Below, in pieces: positions 46,101 through 59,788 of a stretch of 64,000 bases of DNA (its first letter is position 1; every line of letters begins with the position of its first letter). This DNA is from Lineus longissimus (lineage: Eukaryota; Nemertea; Pilidiophora; Heteronemertea; Lineidae): the NCBI RefSeq assembly GCF_910592395.1, contig NC_088310.1, positions 24,695,491 through 24,759,490 of the forward strand, read 5' to 3'. The translations under genes and the position numbers were made by a program. The notes under the pieces are model-generated. The model made no database searches. It saw nothing but the letters and a program-made list of their open reading frames with translations, and was not told where the DNA came from.

Positions 46101-49100
46101 ATCCAATGTAACTATTGCTTGAAGGAATCATTTCTAGAAGTATTAGAAATGCTTTGTAAGTGCACAGTTTTGTGACTATCTCTCATAATCTGTGTCTACA
46201 GGTGACAACAGTGAATATGAAGTTAATGGTATATCACTCTGACATTTGTCTAATGGACTCGTGTTTCTTACAAATTTTTCTATGGCTCGACCTGAGTTCT
46301 ATGCAATGCATCCTCTCTGTGGGTTCTTGACTCATTCGATGTGTCTTAGCAAAAAAAGGAGAAGACACAGCCTATTCATATCCGATGTGCCAATTACTCT
46401 GAGATATTGGCATTTCTTTTGCTTGGTTATTGGCAGGCATAATAATTGCATTGCTTTGCTGCCTTGGTATGTTATTCTTTGTCGTGGTCAGAGAAGCTGC
46501 TGTCCAGATAATGATATGTGACCATCTGCTCTCTTAGTGTTATTGCTCTTGCAGGAGTTATTGTGAAAAGTGACTAATTCTGATATCAACATTGGTAATG
46601 CTGTTGATAGTCATTCCATGACACATGGCCACGTTTGTATCACATATGTCTTCCACCTGATGATAGAAAGCAACATCAAATTGAAATTAAACTCTTTATT
46701 CAGTTCACCAGAACAATATCACTAATGAATCCTATTAAGATTTAAATGCTTTTGAAGTAATGGTCATTCCTGCATGAACATTGATGAAAGCGATATTTTC
46801 GCTGTGTGGTACAAAAACAAGTGTGTGTTATCCTGTGTCTGTCTTGCGATTCTCTAGTTTCACGCAATAAATTGGTGATAATGCAGGATCTACTTCAGGT
46901 ATTGATCCCAATAGCCAAGCACCACATGTGCCGCTTCCTATTCACTTGACTGTAACTCCTCATAGGTTCTCACAACAAGCAGGACAGAATATCAAGAAAA
47001 AAACTTGAGTTTGAAAGAAGAGCACTTTCGCTGAAAGCGTTACCAAGGACATGACAATTTAAAGAAGCTAGAGAGGAAATTGAACTGCTTCCACACTTCT
47101 TTTGATGCAGAACTGGTATTGGCAAAACAATTACATGCTGATGATTTTGTTCCTGGGGTATGAATGTGAAAATATATTGAGAAGGTCGCTTATACCAATA
47201 CTACAGATGGGGGTTGTAGTCTGACTTCAATTTCTCTTTGTCAGTTCGTGACCTTATACTCTTCAATAACCTATTGAACTGTGAGTCATATTAAAACAAA
47301 TACCAGTGGGAATCTGGAAAGGGCATTCAGTTCTTTGTCAATGATATTAGCTTATTTGGTATTGTCGGAAAACTTTGATAGGATAAGAAAAACAGACCGA
47401 GAGATCACAGCAATATTGACTTATCATTGAAAATTCTTTTGGCACTCAATGATAGACTCCTTTCTAACTGTCGTTTAATACCTCTGCCAAATCTCATTGC
47501 TTTCAACAAATCCATATCAGAGAACACAAAACTAATGATGTTTACTGTTATTCACTTTGAGACAGCCCCTTCACTATAGTATATTGACAGGCGATCGATC
47601 GCGCTACAGTGATTAGGCTTGTGTTTTATTGGCATCTATACACTCGATAGTTGGCCATGAAGAATGACAAGAGTGACAAGATATGTCGCGTAAAGAAAAA
47701 TACTCCATGGTCTCATGGGAAGTGCTTAGATTGGTGACATTTCTGGATTCGAGGTGTAATGTTTATATGACTTGGTAAGATATTACGGAACTCGTATAGG
47801 AAATCAATTATTTGATGTCAGAACATCTCTGTGGTTGTAAAAGAAGGTCATGGCAGAAGTTTTAAAAGTTTTTCTGAGCTAATTCTAGTTATCGCTTAAG
47901 ACTTACACTGGTATTCATGATATTTACTTAGACATGTTGGAAATATGTAGATTTGAATCTGATAACTTCCTTATTTTGGTTCTTCAATATTCAAGAAGCG
48001 AACTGTAACATTGGCATCCTTTTCTGCTTTGTCAGTTTCTGTTGCCAGTAGCATCCATGAGAACCTTGAGGGGTTGCCAATACAATCTGACAAAGACATA
48101 ATACTTCATTGAGCAGCTGTTTGCGAGGGATATTGTAAAATGTTTACCTGCCTTCAGCAATAGCAACTAGTCTGCTGAGGAATTGTGACAGCTAGGTGTG
48201 GCTGGCATTGGCAATGTGTCTAAAACATGAGGAATGTTACAGCAACAGCCAATGTTGTATAAACGGTCAAGATCTTAGAAGGCTTGGCTCATTCTCTTAG
48301 TTTCCTTTATTTAATTAGGAACAATGCTCCGTTGTCAGGGAGCTGTACTTAATAGTGCAAGCGGTGGAGACATGAACCCCAAGGAAAGTGGCCTTAACTC
48401 AAGCAATGTATAAATCGTTGTTTTTTTTTATGGCTTCTTGGCAGAGAAATTCAGAAAAAATGTTGCGAACTTATTTGGTTTAGACTTGTCAATTTATCTG
48501 CCTCAAGGCTCATTTCACCACTAAACAATAGAAGTGTAAATCCATCTTAAGAGGGGACATGGTATTTCCCTTTCTCCTCAATTGACAATCGGCTGCATTG
48601 CCGGTTTGAAGAATGATACTCCGCGTAACGCAAACAAGCTCCAAATGGCCTCATTTCTGGTCTTATTTGCTCTTTTGGTTGTACTCTACACTTTTATTTG
48701 CCAATTGATCCTGTTTAAACATTAGTAGGCTCGGATAGGATTTAATGATCATGGCATATGGGATCTATCCTCAGAATAATTGTCATTTCATCACCGATAA
48801 CAGCTATAGATATTCTCCAGTTCAAATGAATTTTATAAGAGGCAAAAAAATACCGGGTCGCTGGAGACATATTGCAACTTCACCATACAAGCCTCTTTAG
48901 CTTCAAGGGCATTCATAAACAAACCGTGTCCCGCTTCATTTTTTTTCCAGCTCCCATCTCACACCCGCCACCGAATTTCCTCATAACCAAGGATGACCAA
49001 ATTACCTAACTTCCATTTTCAGCAAAGCTTGTCAAATTGTTTGGTCTCGTTCCAGTTGGCAGTTAATTAGGATAAATGCACTGTTGTCAGCTATAGATGA

Positions 49101-49386
49101 TGCACAATGCTATTCATTATAGTCGAACTCCTTAAAATCAGTCTGTGTATGCATGATAGCATTTATTCATTATATTTGCCTGTTGGGCTGTGAGCCAAAT
49201 CCAAAAAGCACTCACATCATTTCGGGGGTTAAGTATAAAAATGAATTTGGTGATAATATCCCATTTTAGTTCATCATTTCACTCCTAGGTGGTCAAACCT
49301 GTTTCTTCAGTTCTGCCACCTAGGACCTCATCAACTTCAATTATTTCTTCCTTTGAAATAGTTTTCTGGTCAAAAGTATCAATATA

Positions 49387-49425
49387 TAGTGGAACCCCGG
49401 TAACATGACCACTCATGCTCAGGCT
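49387..49425. mobile_element. Solo left end of the pogo-like repeat family, copy D
   Basis: TAGTGGAACCCCGGTAACAT followed by GACCACTCATG matches the left end of the element at 17977 (GTGGAACCTCGGTAACACAACCACTCATG), and it is preceded by TA. Similarity fades after about 40 bases and no right end follows, so this is a fragment. Confidence 0.6.
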
Positions 49426-50565
49426 ACATTGTGGGTCACAGTGAAATACGGGTATCCTTTGTTTTTGTTGAGCACTTTATTTACCAATTCGTCTGATTCA
49501 TGTATCTGATTGCATACCATTTGACTCTTTCTCAAGAACTTACTTGAGAACTACTTTGATGGTGTCATTAATTTCATTGACCTCTCACATTTCTGTGAAA
49601 AAGAATGTCTCATTGGCTCATCTTATTTACAACACTTCTATGATTTAAACACCTCGTATCGACTACAAGCTTGACACATCATTTTCAGACTGCAAGAATG
49701 GTTCAATATACTGTAGATATACCAATCCATTAACACATAGCAATCAATGTGGGAATCATATCATATGCATTTTATTTTTGCAAGTGAAACGCTCACCAAA
49801 TTTCACAGATTACAGCAATCAAGAATGATTTGTCAAGACATTTACTTGTTAGTCACAAAGTGTGAGGTGTTTTGTCAAATTCCAACACCTGTTATAAGGG
49901 CCTTCTAGACATGCTTGAGTAGAAAGATACCAGCTCCTTTCTTCCATTCTCTTCCAAACTTCTCACCACCACTCATCAAAATCTTCATCATCTTCTAGGA
50001 TCACATTGCACTCTCTTCCTTCCAAGGGTGTTTCATTTCCTTCACTATAAATGACACAATCTCTTGTAAATTGTACTCGTTCTTTTGTAAATTGGTGCTG
50101 TAAGTGTCACTATCAACACACATGCTGCGTTTTAGTGAGTGTTCTCGTATATCATGTATTGGTCCTTGCAGCCTCTCACTGTTCTGTAGTGGAAAAGTCT
50201 GTGAAGCAGGTTGTTAACTTCTAACCTTGAAATGCTTACTTCTTGGTACAGGTCAAAATATACTTATGAAAAAATTAACAACATGTAGTTTAAGCTAACC
50301 GCCTGTCCTGTGAGTTCTGCAATAATCTAAGTTTTATATTCTCAAAAGCAATGTGTCTTTTGTCTGATCAGATCTTTCAACTTTAAATCGACACAATATG
50401 GGCTAACGTTAACAGTTCCTTTTGTTAATCTATCAATGTAGCAATATCTATTGAAAACATAATATGTCAATAAAATTTCAAATAAAGACAACCCTGCTAT
50501 AAAAACTCTTCCGAGTTCGTCGTACCAATTGTATCTGTACCTCAGCTCTTTCATTGCTTTTTCAG

Positions 50566-51372
50566 ATGACATGACTGGTGAAGCCCGGCTCTTGGAGTTC
50601 AAGGATATAAAGGTTGGAAAGGTCAACATCAAGGAGACAGACAAAGCCGCAGCTGATGAGGGGAAGGAAGAACCTGTCAAAAAAGCAAAATACTCGCCAT
50701 TCCTTGGCTACATGCAACAGTTTATATTCAATGGTAACCATTTCTTTGAAATGGCCAAAGAAGGAATATACAAAAACATTGAGATTACGGCAAAATTTGG
50801 AGAGACAGGAAAACTTGTACAGATGCCTGTGACTTTTAAATCGGGTGACTCTTACGCTTTATTGAGCCCTCTAAACATCTATGCAACCTTCTCAATCTAC
50901 TTCCAATTTAAAACAACTGATGAGAACGGCCTAATGTTTTACAGTGCAGGTAAAGGGTATGATTTTATCGCCATAGAAATGGTGGACAGTAAAGTAAATT
51001 ATATCTTTAACACCGGGAGCGGAACGCGCCTCATGGTGTCCAACACTAAAAAACCTCTTAATGACAACATGTGGCACGATGTTGCAATCCTTAGACCAAA
51101 TTTACAGAAACAAGTACTAAAGGTTGATGGAAGTGCGGCGAAATTGACCACTCAAGATGATAGTAACGCTGTCCATTTTGATTTGGAGGGACCTCTGAAT
51201 GTCGGAGGAGTTGAGAAGTCTTTATATAATTCTTTACCAAATCTTGTGGTCTCAAAGCGTGGATATCAGGGATGTCTGGGCTCATTGGATTTTAGTGGAG
51301 TTACGCCAAATATCATGGAGGATGCCCAGATACCCAAAGAATTCAGGGCTGAAGTGATTGAGGGATGTAATG
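50566..51372 (+). CDS. Nrxn: Neurexin exon: end of LNS4 and all of LNS5
   Basis: This 807-bp exon encodes 269 residues in phase 1-1, between TTTTTCAG (AG at 50564-50565) and AATG|GTAGGT at 51373. Residues 1-82 finish LNS4 (ARLLEF.DIKVG, then GYMQQFIFNG). Residues about 88-268 are a full LNS domain: PVTFKSGDSY, FQFKTTDENGLMFYSAG, DFIAIEMVDSKVNYIFNTGS, KPLNDNMWHDV, PLNVGGVEKSLYNSLP and GYQGCLGSLDFSG, ending IEGCNG. Order and landmarks match LNS5 of alpha-neurexins, with the usual closing cysteine pair. LNS4 carries a Lys/Glu/Ala-rich insert (residues 23-42) and lacks two cysteines found in vertebrate LNS4. The next exon should begin EGF-C, but none was recognised in the window. Confidence 0.94.
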
Positions 51373-54300
51373 GTAGGTGGAATTTCTAATGCTCTTGATG
51401 TCAGAGATATTTGCAGAACACAAAAAGTAACTGAATATTTAGAACAATTCTGTGACCTTTCTGATTAGGATCTCGTTCCCTTATGTCAAATTTGAATGTC
51501 TAGATACCAGAGTCAATATTTCGCAAGTCATGAATATTCCACCAGTTTCAGTACTTGAAAAAGGCTGATGCTGAACAAGACTGCCAATATCTTTGAATTT
51601 GTCATGAATGTTGTTGGTGTTGTGTGGATTTATATTGTGTTTCATAAAGAGGAGTCATTGATTTGCATTAAGTAAATGCAGACAAAAGTTTCAGTCTGGA
51701 TGTTAGGATACCAAAACCAGTTTTATCCATGACTCAACCATCTAACATTTGTCTTATCGTATTCATGCTTTCCGAAAATCTCCAATAAGTCAGCCATTCA
51801 GTCTTGACCTTTGTATGAAGAACAAACCATATCAGAATGATCCAAAAGGATGCTGTGCCACCCACTGAAACATGAGATAGATAACTCTATTTTATAGCTT
51901 TGAGCCACCGACTCTAAACGTGTTCCATCTCAAGTTCAAAAAAATCTTACCGAGGATTTGTTGACTAACCAAGCCAAAATGCACTTTTGGTATTGGTCAA
52001 CCTTGGTGGATTGACCTCACGTGAAGAAATAGACTTGTATCTCTGGCATATATATCAGATTTACAAAAGACAGTCGGTATGATTGTTGGTTGCAGGTAGA
52101 ATAATAGTTTGAAGCTGCTACCATGGTCTTTAAAGAAAATCATGACAAGAATACATGCCTGCTAATTAACCTTTTTCTATTGGGAATTAGTAGTGTTGCA
52201 AATGAGAATTGTGCATGCATGCCTTTATGTCCTCAGATGGCTCCAGTACCATTCTTGTACCTCTCAGCCTTGGGGATACACTATAATCAGCAACGTACAT
52301 ATCCCTAATTAGGGGTCCACTCATGGTGATAATTATAACTTGCTGGAGGATGTTGCATACACTCTCCCTGGATTACAGCAGCTTCCAGGAGGAGCACCAC
52401 AGCAGCCTGGATGCTCTCTTTCTTCTGTCTTGGAAAAACTTTATATTCAACCAGTGCTGAACAGACTATTCCACAAACGTTGCCAGGACCCAGCCCTTTT
52501 CCACATTGCTTAGGCAAGTCCTTATGCTAACAATATCAGGTATGACTCATTTGCCATGGAGACAAATTTGACAGAATACTTCTTCTCCGGGATACCTCTG
52601 CATGGGAAGAAGTTGCCACACATGATCCTCTACTATTGCTACAATATCAAACATTTGCCAAATCAGTAACCTGATCTTCCGGAAAGAGCCATTGATTTGA
52701 TGGCTTGGCAAAGTAATGCCCTTAGCCATCGAATTCCCATCATAATTGTCAATAATGACAACACAGGGGATGTTTATTCCTCGGTCATGAATATTTACCC
52801 AACTTGGTTGTCTATGGACATGGTGGATAAAGGGATAGCCTATCTGGAGGTTCTCCTAAACGTTAGAGACAAATGATTTAGAGGTGTAAGTTATGTTTTT
52901 AGCGCACCAGTATCATGGCTTATAGTATCATAGCTTTGTATGCTAGGAAACCATGATCCCAAAAAATTGCAGTCTGTCCACTGCACATCGTGCTGTACCT
53001 TTAATCTTTTATCAAAGAGAAAGGTGATGCGTTTTCCAATAGGCTTATTTGCTATCATATCGCAATCGATATACAAAGTCGCACGAGGCTGGCATAAATT
53101 TATGTCTGCAGACTTGAATAGGCCTACGCAGTACATCTGATGAAAAGCATGTTCCCAATTTTCCCTGACTCATTTTTGGCATGTCTATGAACTAATAGGT
53201 TGGATGAATTTATCAAAGAGGAACCAACTTGTTTACATGATCCCCACTTACTCACTGTAATACAGTGAAGCAGGTTTAGATCTTGCCTGCTTGTCTCAGT
53301 TTATTCCTCAGTACCCAGTATCAGATCCATTGAGGCATCCCCTATATCCAATGTTGAAACATGAAGGTTTATCCTTGGGGTTTAAATACATCTGGGATGG
53401 ATATTTCGTTATAGCTCATTGTCATAAAAATTTATGAAGTTTCACTCGCAAGACAGTGTCAAGGTATCATTGTCAATACTTAAAATTTGAAAATCGGTTT
53501 ATCTTCTTGAAATAAATAACTAAACTCGTAAGTTGGCTTAAAATTTAAAAAGTCTAAAACGACTATCATGTAAACATTGTATAAGTAACACAAATACCTA
53601 AAACAGATATCATCCTAGTTAAGCTCCTCTTGTTCTCTAATCTTACGAGAGCCCTTGGGATTGTCTAGCAGACCTCAAAGCTTTTCACCCACACACTCCA
53701 GGGGCACCGTTTCTGCAGCCATACTTGACACTTGATGCTCGAAACCCTAAACTTATGTAACAAATGTCATATGTCAGTCTTTAGATAATCTTCAGAAAGC
53801 TTGAACTCTTTGCCAGTGTACAGATGGTTTAGCCTTAGTGAGACTTGTTATCAATTCTCACATTGTCAAAAAAAGTTTTTGGTGCAAACACTTTTTTCCA
53901 CAAATGTTAGGTGTACAGTTTCAGCAGATTGGGCTTGATAATTGTACAATAGAGAACATTATGTCTGTTCTTGCATCCGAGTTGAGTATTTTGGAACCTT
54001 CCATGCCGTTTCTTGACATGTGATGGTAATGTATTGGAGGCTTGTACATTACCATAGCTGGTATCTGATGATGTTAGGGAGAATATGGAAAACCAATGAG
54101 ACAACCATCTGCCATGTTCTTTCCATGGTCCACTCCAGGTTATCTTGACATGAACCAACACAGCTCAGCAAGGCATATTGTGTATGAAATGTGCATCTTA
54201 AGATGGTTTATTGATCTGGGATGGGGTCATTGTACCAATATAGAAACCACCAAATCGAGCTTGATAAAGAATATGATGTTGTTGTTGCATCTTTTTGGGT

Positions 54301-57300
54301 GGTTTTGCTTTATTGCCAAATCTTGCCAAAGCTTTTTATAGCTTCAGACTAATTTGCTGTAAATCATTTCTCTAGTATCCAAAAGCTTCGAATGATCATG
54401 TTCTGTCAAAGCATTTATTTCTTCCGATATCTGTTTTGATCATTTCTTTTATCACCTGTCAATGTATGTGTACATAGCTGAATCATAACCACTGTTTCTA
54501 CCTTCTGGCAAGTACAAGTCCAATACCATGATAAAAAAGTATCAGATATGTCGATATGTTTTGCTGAGGATATTGATTGTCCAATAATACATCATTCACT
54601 ATGGGCTGCCCAATGGTAAACAGAATGGGAAAAAAGCTTCTATGACAAAAAGGGTAGAAGATGATCCCGATTAGAATAACAAAATAGACAGGGGAGTAGC
54701 ATGCCATCTTGCCCTTAATGACCCTGCTTTCTCATACAAGCAAAATGACATGAATATCTTTAATGTGACCTTGCTACATTTATTGACCACAATTAGATTG
54801 GATTATCCAATATCAAGGATAATAATGTCCATTCTTGTTTACGGGGGTGTCATCTTCTGAATGACAATATGAGGAGCTTCGTGCTCTGATGTCTTGGATG
54901 GAATACTCAGGCATTCCGCAAATGAGCTACTGCTTCCCACACATTATGGTGATTGAGATTGGAAAGCGGCCGCTGATTAAATGAATGACAATTTCACTGG
55001 TCGCAGGGAAGAAATCACTCATTAGCAGAATGCTTTAGGTAGTTTTCAAAAGTTAGTTGATGTGGTAACCAGCCTAAACATGCTAAAGGCCTTTAGGCTG
55101 GTGACTCTAAGTTCACATAGACAAACGTGACCAAAATGGCATGATATCCTGAAAGTAATCGAATGTCTGCTTGATGAAGATAGTCTCAATTATGCAGTAA
55201 GCTATTCCCCATGAAGCCAAGCCATTGACTTCAATCTTTTCTCAGGGTCTTCTGAAGGGCATCAAGATTCAGATGATGTGATTCTCTCTTTAAATATCAG
55301 TAGCAATCTTCCTTAATCCCAAGTCATTGAGTGGAGTCCTTTCTTCAGGAATTCTGATGTAACTTGACAGGTATCAAATATCAGCGTGTCTCCCTCATCA
55401 GAAGCAACTTTTCCCTAATCCCAAATCATTGACAGGAGTCCTTTCTTGAATGCCAAAGCATTGCTGCCAATCTTAAGAAATCTAAAGAATGTGCACATAG
55501 CTGCAGGTCATGAAGCCCCTGAGGGAGACGACCATGAGTAATAATCCAGCGATCTCTTACTCATCCCGCCTGATTGCCCACCCCCAAGATACCTAACTGC
55601 CCCTTGATAAACCATCTCGCTCTCACTTAATGGTGTTCCGAGGAGCATTCAGATCTTTATCTCGGTGACCAATATGTAGTCCATGGTATCTGAAGCAATA
55701 AAATTGCAATAAGCAAGATTTTGGCATTATCAGAATTCGGCAGATGGTATTTGAGGGTCAGCTGTCTTGGTACATGAAACCTACCTTTTTGGGTCCACTT
55801 TACTGGCTAGAAGTAACTTTTTGTGCAGTGTGATGTAACTATTGGCAAGGCCTGTAGATTTAGCATTGACCATGGGAAGCTTACTTGTTGTCAAATAAGA
55901 AGGAGATATACTGTATAGTCACCGATATATAAGACTGCTTCATTTATTACAAAGTAATACAAAGTTAACCATGTTGACACAGAGGTCAAGGGTGATGAAT
56001 CTGACTTCATGACCATCAGAAAACTTGGTGTCATCAACCCATTTTCTATCCAAACGGAACTCTTTGAACAACTTTGTGCACAATATTTGTAGCTTCTCAA
56101 GTATTCAAAAACAGATAGATTGGTGAAACTGAATGCCACTGCCTCGGGCCATCTTTGGAAAGAGATTGGACCTATTGTTGTATTTGCCTCGAGCTATCTT
56201 ATACATTGTCCAAAAAGGTGAGTAAAAAAACAGCCTTTATAAGTAAATAACTTGTCCTTGAGAACCATGTGGGAGGTGAATGATCTTATTACATGTATAA
56301 GATCCTTGTAGCGAATACGGACACTGATCATGTTGATTGTTTCTTATGTGTGATGCCACGAGCGAATATTGTCATATTTCTCTCCGGCTGGAAGCTGGAG
56401 GTAAACCTGATAGTCCAGAATGATCTCTTGACTTATGTAGCTGAAGTGCTGACAGATGAAAAAGATGAAATGAACTGGTAGGAAAATTTGAATGTTTTGG
56501 GGGGGGGGAGGGGCCCATATAGGATAGGGCTGGAACAAAAAAGCAAGTTTTTTGTTTACTAGGCCTTATATTTTCTCAACTAATACAATAGTATCGGGAA
56601 CAAAGTCATTAATAAATTAGCAAAAGGACTGAAGGATATTTTCGTGTAACAATGTGAAAGAGTTATCATTGATTATAACACAAAAGGGCATGTTTGATGT
56701 CATGTTTTTTTTTCAAGTCAATACTGTCGAAATTATTAAAAAATATAGAACTTCATATTGGAAGAATGCATACACTTTGATGAAATCTCTTTGGTGTATA
56801 TATTGTATGCTTGGTGCCAAAACTTCATATTTTCTGGTCAGTTTGTTGCGAGTACATGTAGAGTAGGGTAGTGCCAACACTGAAAAGGTGTTGATTCATA
56901 CTCTTCTCTAATTTCCTGTAGTGCTCTACAAACTAGCGATTTCTAATGCTGCCACCTGCGACTTAGCCATAAGAACATGATGATTGAGATTGGAATGGGT
57001 CACAGATTCCTTAAATTGCAATCGCAGCAATCGAATTCACTTTTTTGTGTAGCACCTATTAAGAAGACAAGGTAACATATTGACATGTATGTTCATCATG
57101 TACATGTACCTGAAAGTTTTACTTTAATTCCTATGTTGTATTTCTTCTATCATTTCAAACAGCTAATGGAGCCTGAAATACATCAATCCCAATTATAATC
57201 CTCAGGCCAATTCTGTTATTTCCATGCAAGGGTTACACGTATTCTATTGATGAATGAGTAACATATCCCAAGGCTTCTTTATTGAAAGTTTGAAATTTCA

Positions 57301-57950
57301 TCCTATTCAAATTCCTGAACAGAAAAACACTCCAGCTCCATGCTGATAAAATAACTGTCAATACACTCCTACTGCATAAATAATAAACTTTGTTGCATCA
57401 GTTTTTTACCTGAAATTTCCTGGTTCATTTTAAAAATGTGGGTTCATTTTGATAATTCTGTCTGAAAATGCCATTTTCTGCCACACTCAAGTCAAGCATG
57501 GCAATCAATTTCGAGATAGGTTCATTGTCTACTTGACAAAGTATTTACCCATTTTTTCAAATGGTGTCGTCAGGTCTGATTGCGATAAGTACCAGCACTG
57601 GATATGAAAGTTCTGGATCACCGGAAACAGCTACTGATATTTGTGCATCCACTTCTCTGATTGTCCTCCCACCAATAGTATCAAGATAAAAGGAAGTTAA
57701 GCCAACGACAAGATGCAAGATGTAAAAAATTAGCGAGCATTGCATGATAATGCAATGATGAGATGAAAGGAGGGAAAAATATTGCTGTGTGGTGATTGCG
57801 TGTGGTCACAAAGGAGCATAATGAAGGCACAGCATCAGTATGCAGTGGCTTGCCTTGTTTGAAGAGTGTTAGTGCTAACATTCGTCTAACAGAAAGGATC
57901 ACCAGGAATTTCATGGCGATGTTACTTCTTGTAGCAAGATTGTTTTCATA
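51373..57950 (+). other. Following neurexin intron, nothing coding recognised
   Basis: Non-coding AT-rich DNA after the donor at 51373. I looked for an EGF-C exon (six cysteines in about 35 residues) and for LNS6 and found neither. The only structure noted is the duplication at 55309-55447. Confidence 0.6.
55309..55447. repeat. Spaced direct repeat, about 38 bp
   Basis: TTCCTTAATCCCAAGTCATT.. (from about 55309) recurs as TTCCCTAATCCCAAATCATT.. (from about 55410). Both continue into GGAGTCCTTTCTT. The copies start about 100 bases apart. Confidence 0.7.
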
Positions 57951-58195
57951 TTTCAGAGTCAGTTCAAAATTCTGAAAAATTTTCAAAGAAAGAAAAGTTT
58001 TGGGACTGATGATGTTGCTTCATTTTGAGCAGAAAAAAAACAAGGGAAAAAAATATTTGGACTTAGAAATGTTTTCGTCTTTCAGAGTCGGTTCAAAATT
58101 CCCGGGGGCCTTGTAATGGTAATGAAAGAGGAAACCATTTGGGAACGACAATTCTTGGTCGTCATAGTGAGTGGTTGTCGACCGGGGTTCCACTG
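57951..58195. mobile_element. Truncated pogo-like repeat, copy C (right end intact)
   Basis: This copy begins with the AT-rich core (CAGTTCAAAATTCTGAAAAA..) and ends GACCGGGGTTCCACTG followed by TA at 58196-58197. The final 90 bases, from CCTTGTAATGGTAAT through GAAACCATT and GTCGTCATAG, align with the last 110 bases of the element at 17977-18586. The left terminal repeat is missing. Confidence 0.75.
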
Positions 58196-59788
58196 TATTT
58201 TCAATTCTAAAATGCCTATGATGCCTAAGGAAACATATAATCGCCCAGAAATAATATGGGAAATAGAATTTCAGCTTCATACTTAAAGAACTGAATAAGT
58301 CCAAAGTACTTTCTTTTTTTCTCCAATATTGGATAAACAACTTATAAATATCACATCGGAAAAGCAATATAGCTACTTCATCAAGGCTAGTGTTAAACCA
58401 TTCAATGACCAACCCCAATGATCTCAGCTATTTATTTAGTCCTGTCCCCTCGAGCGAGATGTGTATTGTCAACAAAACATCTCGTGGCCATCTCTTTCCT
58501 AACATTTATTGCTACTATTAATACCTATGGTTACCAAGACTTATTGATACCGAAATTACTACCGACCAATTGCCATCTCTACCGAGTTATAAGCCGCAAT
58601 GTACAAGTGGAATATTTAGAGTATATGTTATAGGTATGATGTATATATCATTATTGATCGCTGCCATTTTGGAGGATGACTAGATGACATCCAATTACCT
58701 GATGTATGGTTAAGGTGAAGCCAGGCAGGCTGGAGGGAAATGACTTGGTTTCCCAAAGGTCTTCAATAAACCAATGTGTCCCGCTGCGTTCATCATATTT
58801 CTATCCAAACAGTTCCGCCATTTGCTTGACTGTATACTCCAGTAATTACAATCTAGGTCCAGTAGTTATACTGAGGGTTTCCCTGAAAGGAGTCTGTGAT
58901 GGACGTTTCATTGACCTTGTGGCCTTCTTCCTGTTCCGTGGGTTGAACATTGTAAACATTGTCTCGGGCTGTTTTGCTGAATAGATGCAGAGCTATATTG
59001 AGGGATGAATACAGAACTATATTGAGGGATAAACATAATTTGAAACCAATTCAATTCATTTCAAGAATATATTATCTGCTCAACTTTGACATTTTCCTGA
59101 GGGTTAAGAGCACTATAGTGTGTGCCATGAATGCTTTGAGAGGATTTGAAATGATGGAAATGTTTGTCTGTTGAAAAAGGTAAGTTGGACATCAAGAAAC
59201 CTTCCCGAAGTGAGACTCACACAGCGACTAGCTGGTCAAATCTGGGGACCTCGGGACTACAGACTGCAAAATTCCAAGCCACTCGATGACCATCTCAAGT
59301 TGTGACAAACTTTCACGAAATCTGAAAAGATCGGGTGGTAGAATGAGAAGCTGGCAAAAGGATGTGGTGAAATGCAAGCGTTTTGCCTTTCTGTAATGAA
59401 AGTGACTTACATCTGACTGACCTAACTGAGAAAGGCCAAGGAGCTTTGTGTTATTCTTGTTTTCTATTGACAAAGCATTCTCTGTCTCTATTTGAAATAA
59501 CGTTCCCAGTCACTATTTCATTAGCCTTTTGAAAAACCTCATCTTACGCTTCAATTAATTACTGTCATCCGGTGAGAAAGAAAGCAGTAACCCGTGTGAA
59601 TTAAGCTTGACGAAAAATAATGAGCAATCGTTGAAGATGACAGGTTTTTCTGTTAGACGATTGAAGTGTTGAGTGTGAAGTTTGCCCCACCTTATGAAAT
59701 TTTACAATGCATCTCATGCAGAATATTCAAACACTCATCATGTATCGTCACAACTGTCGTTTAAATTTTGGGGCAACATGGTAAAAAA
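58196..59788. other. Non-coding, nothing recognised
   Basis: AT-rich sequence. A short local duplication, ACTATATTGAGGGAT(A/G)AA, occurs at about 58991-59035. No gene was recognised. Confidence 0.6.

Larger units (their letters stand above)
24925..50565 (+). other. Large neurexin intron (25641 bp)
   Basis: This intron runs from GTAAAG at 24925 to TTGCTTTTTCAG at 50565. I see no convincing nested gene: frames up to 136 codons occur, but they fit chance or low-complexity origin. It holds the microsatellite at 26546, the GCATG cluster at 31508-32542, an 8-bp tandem repeat at 37085 and a transposon end at 49387. The remainder is unremarkable AT-rich DNA. Confidence 0.85.

Noticed and set aside
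58020-58418. 132-codon frame on the - strand
   Set aside because: It runs through the truncated pogo-like repeat at 57951-58195 and into AT-rich sequence; no domain is visible.
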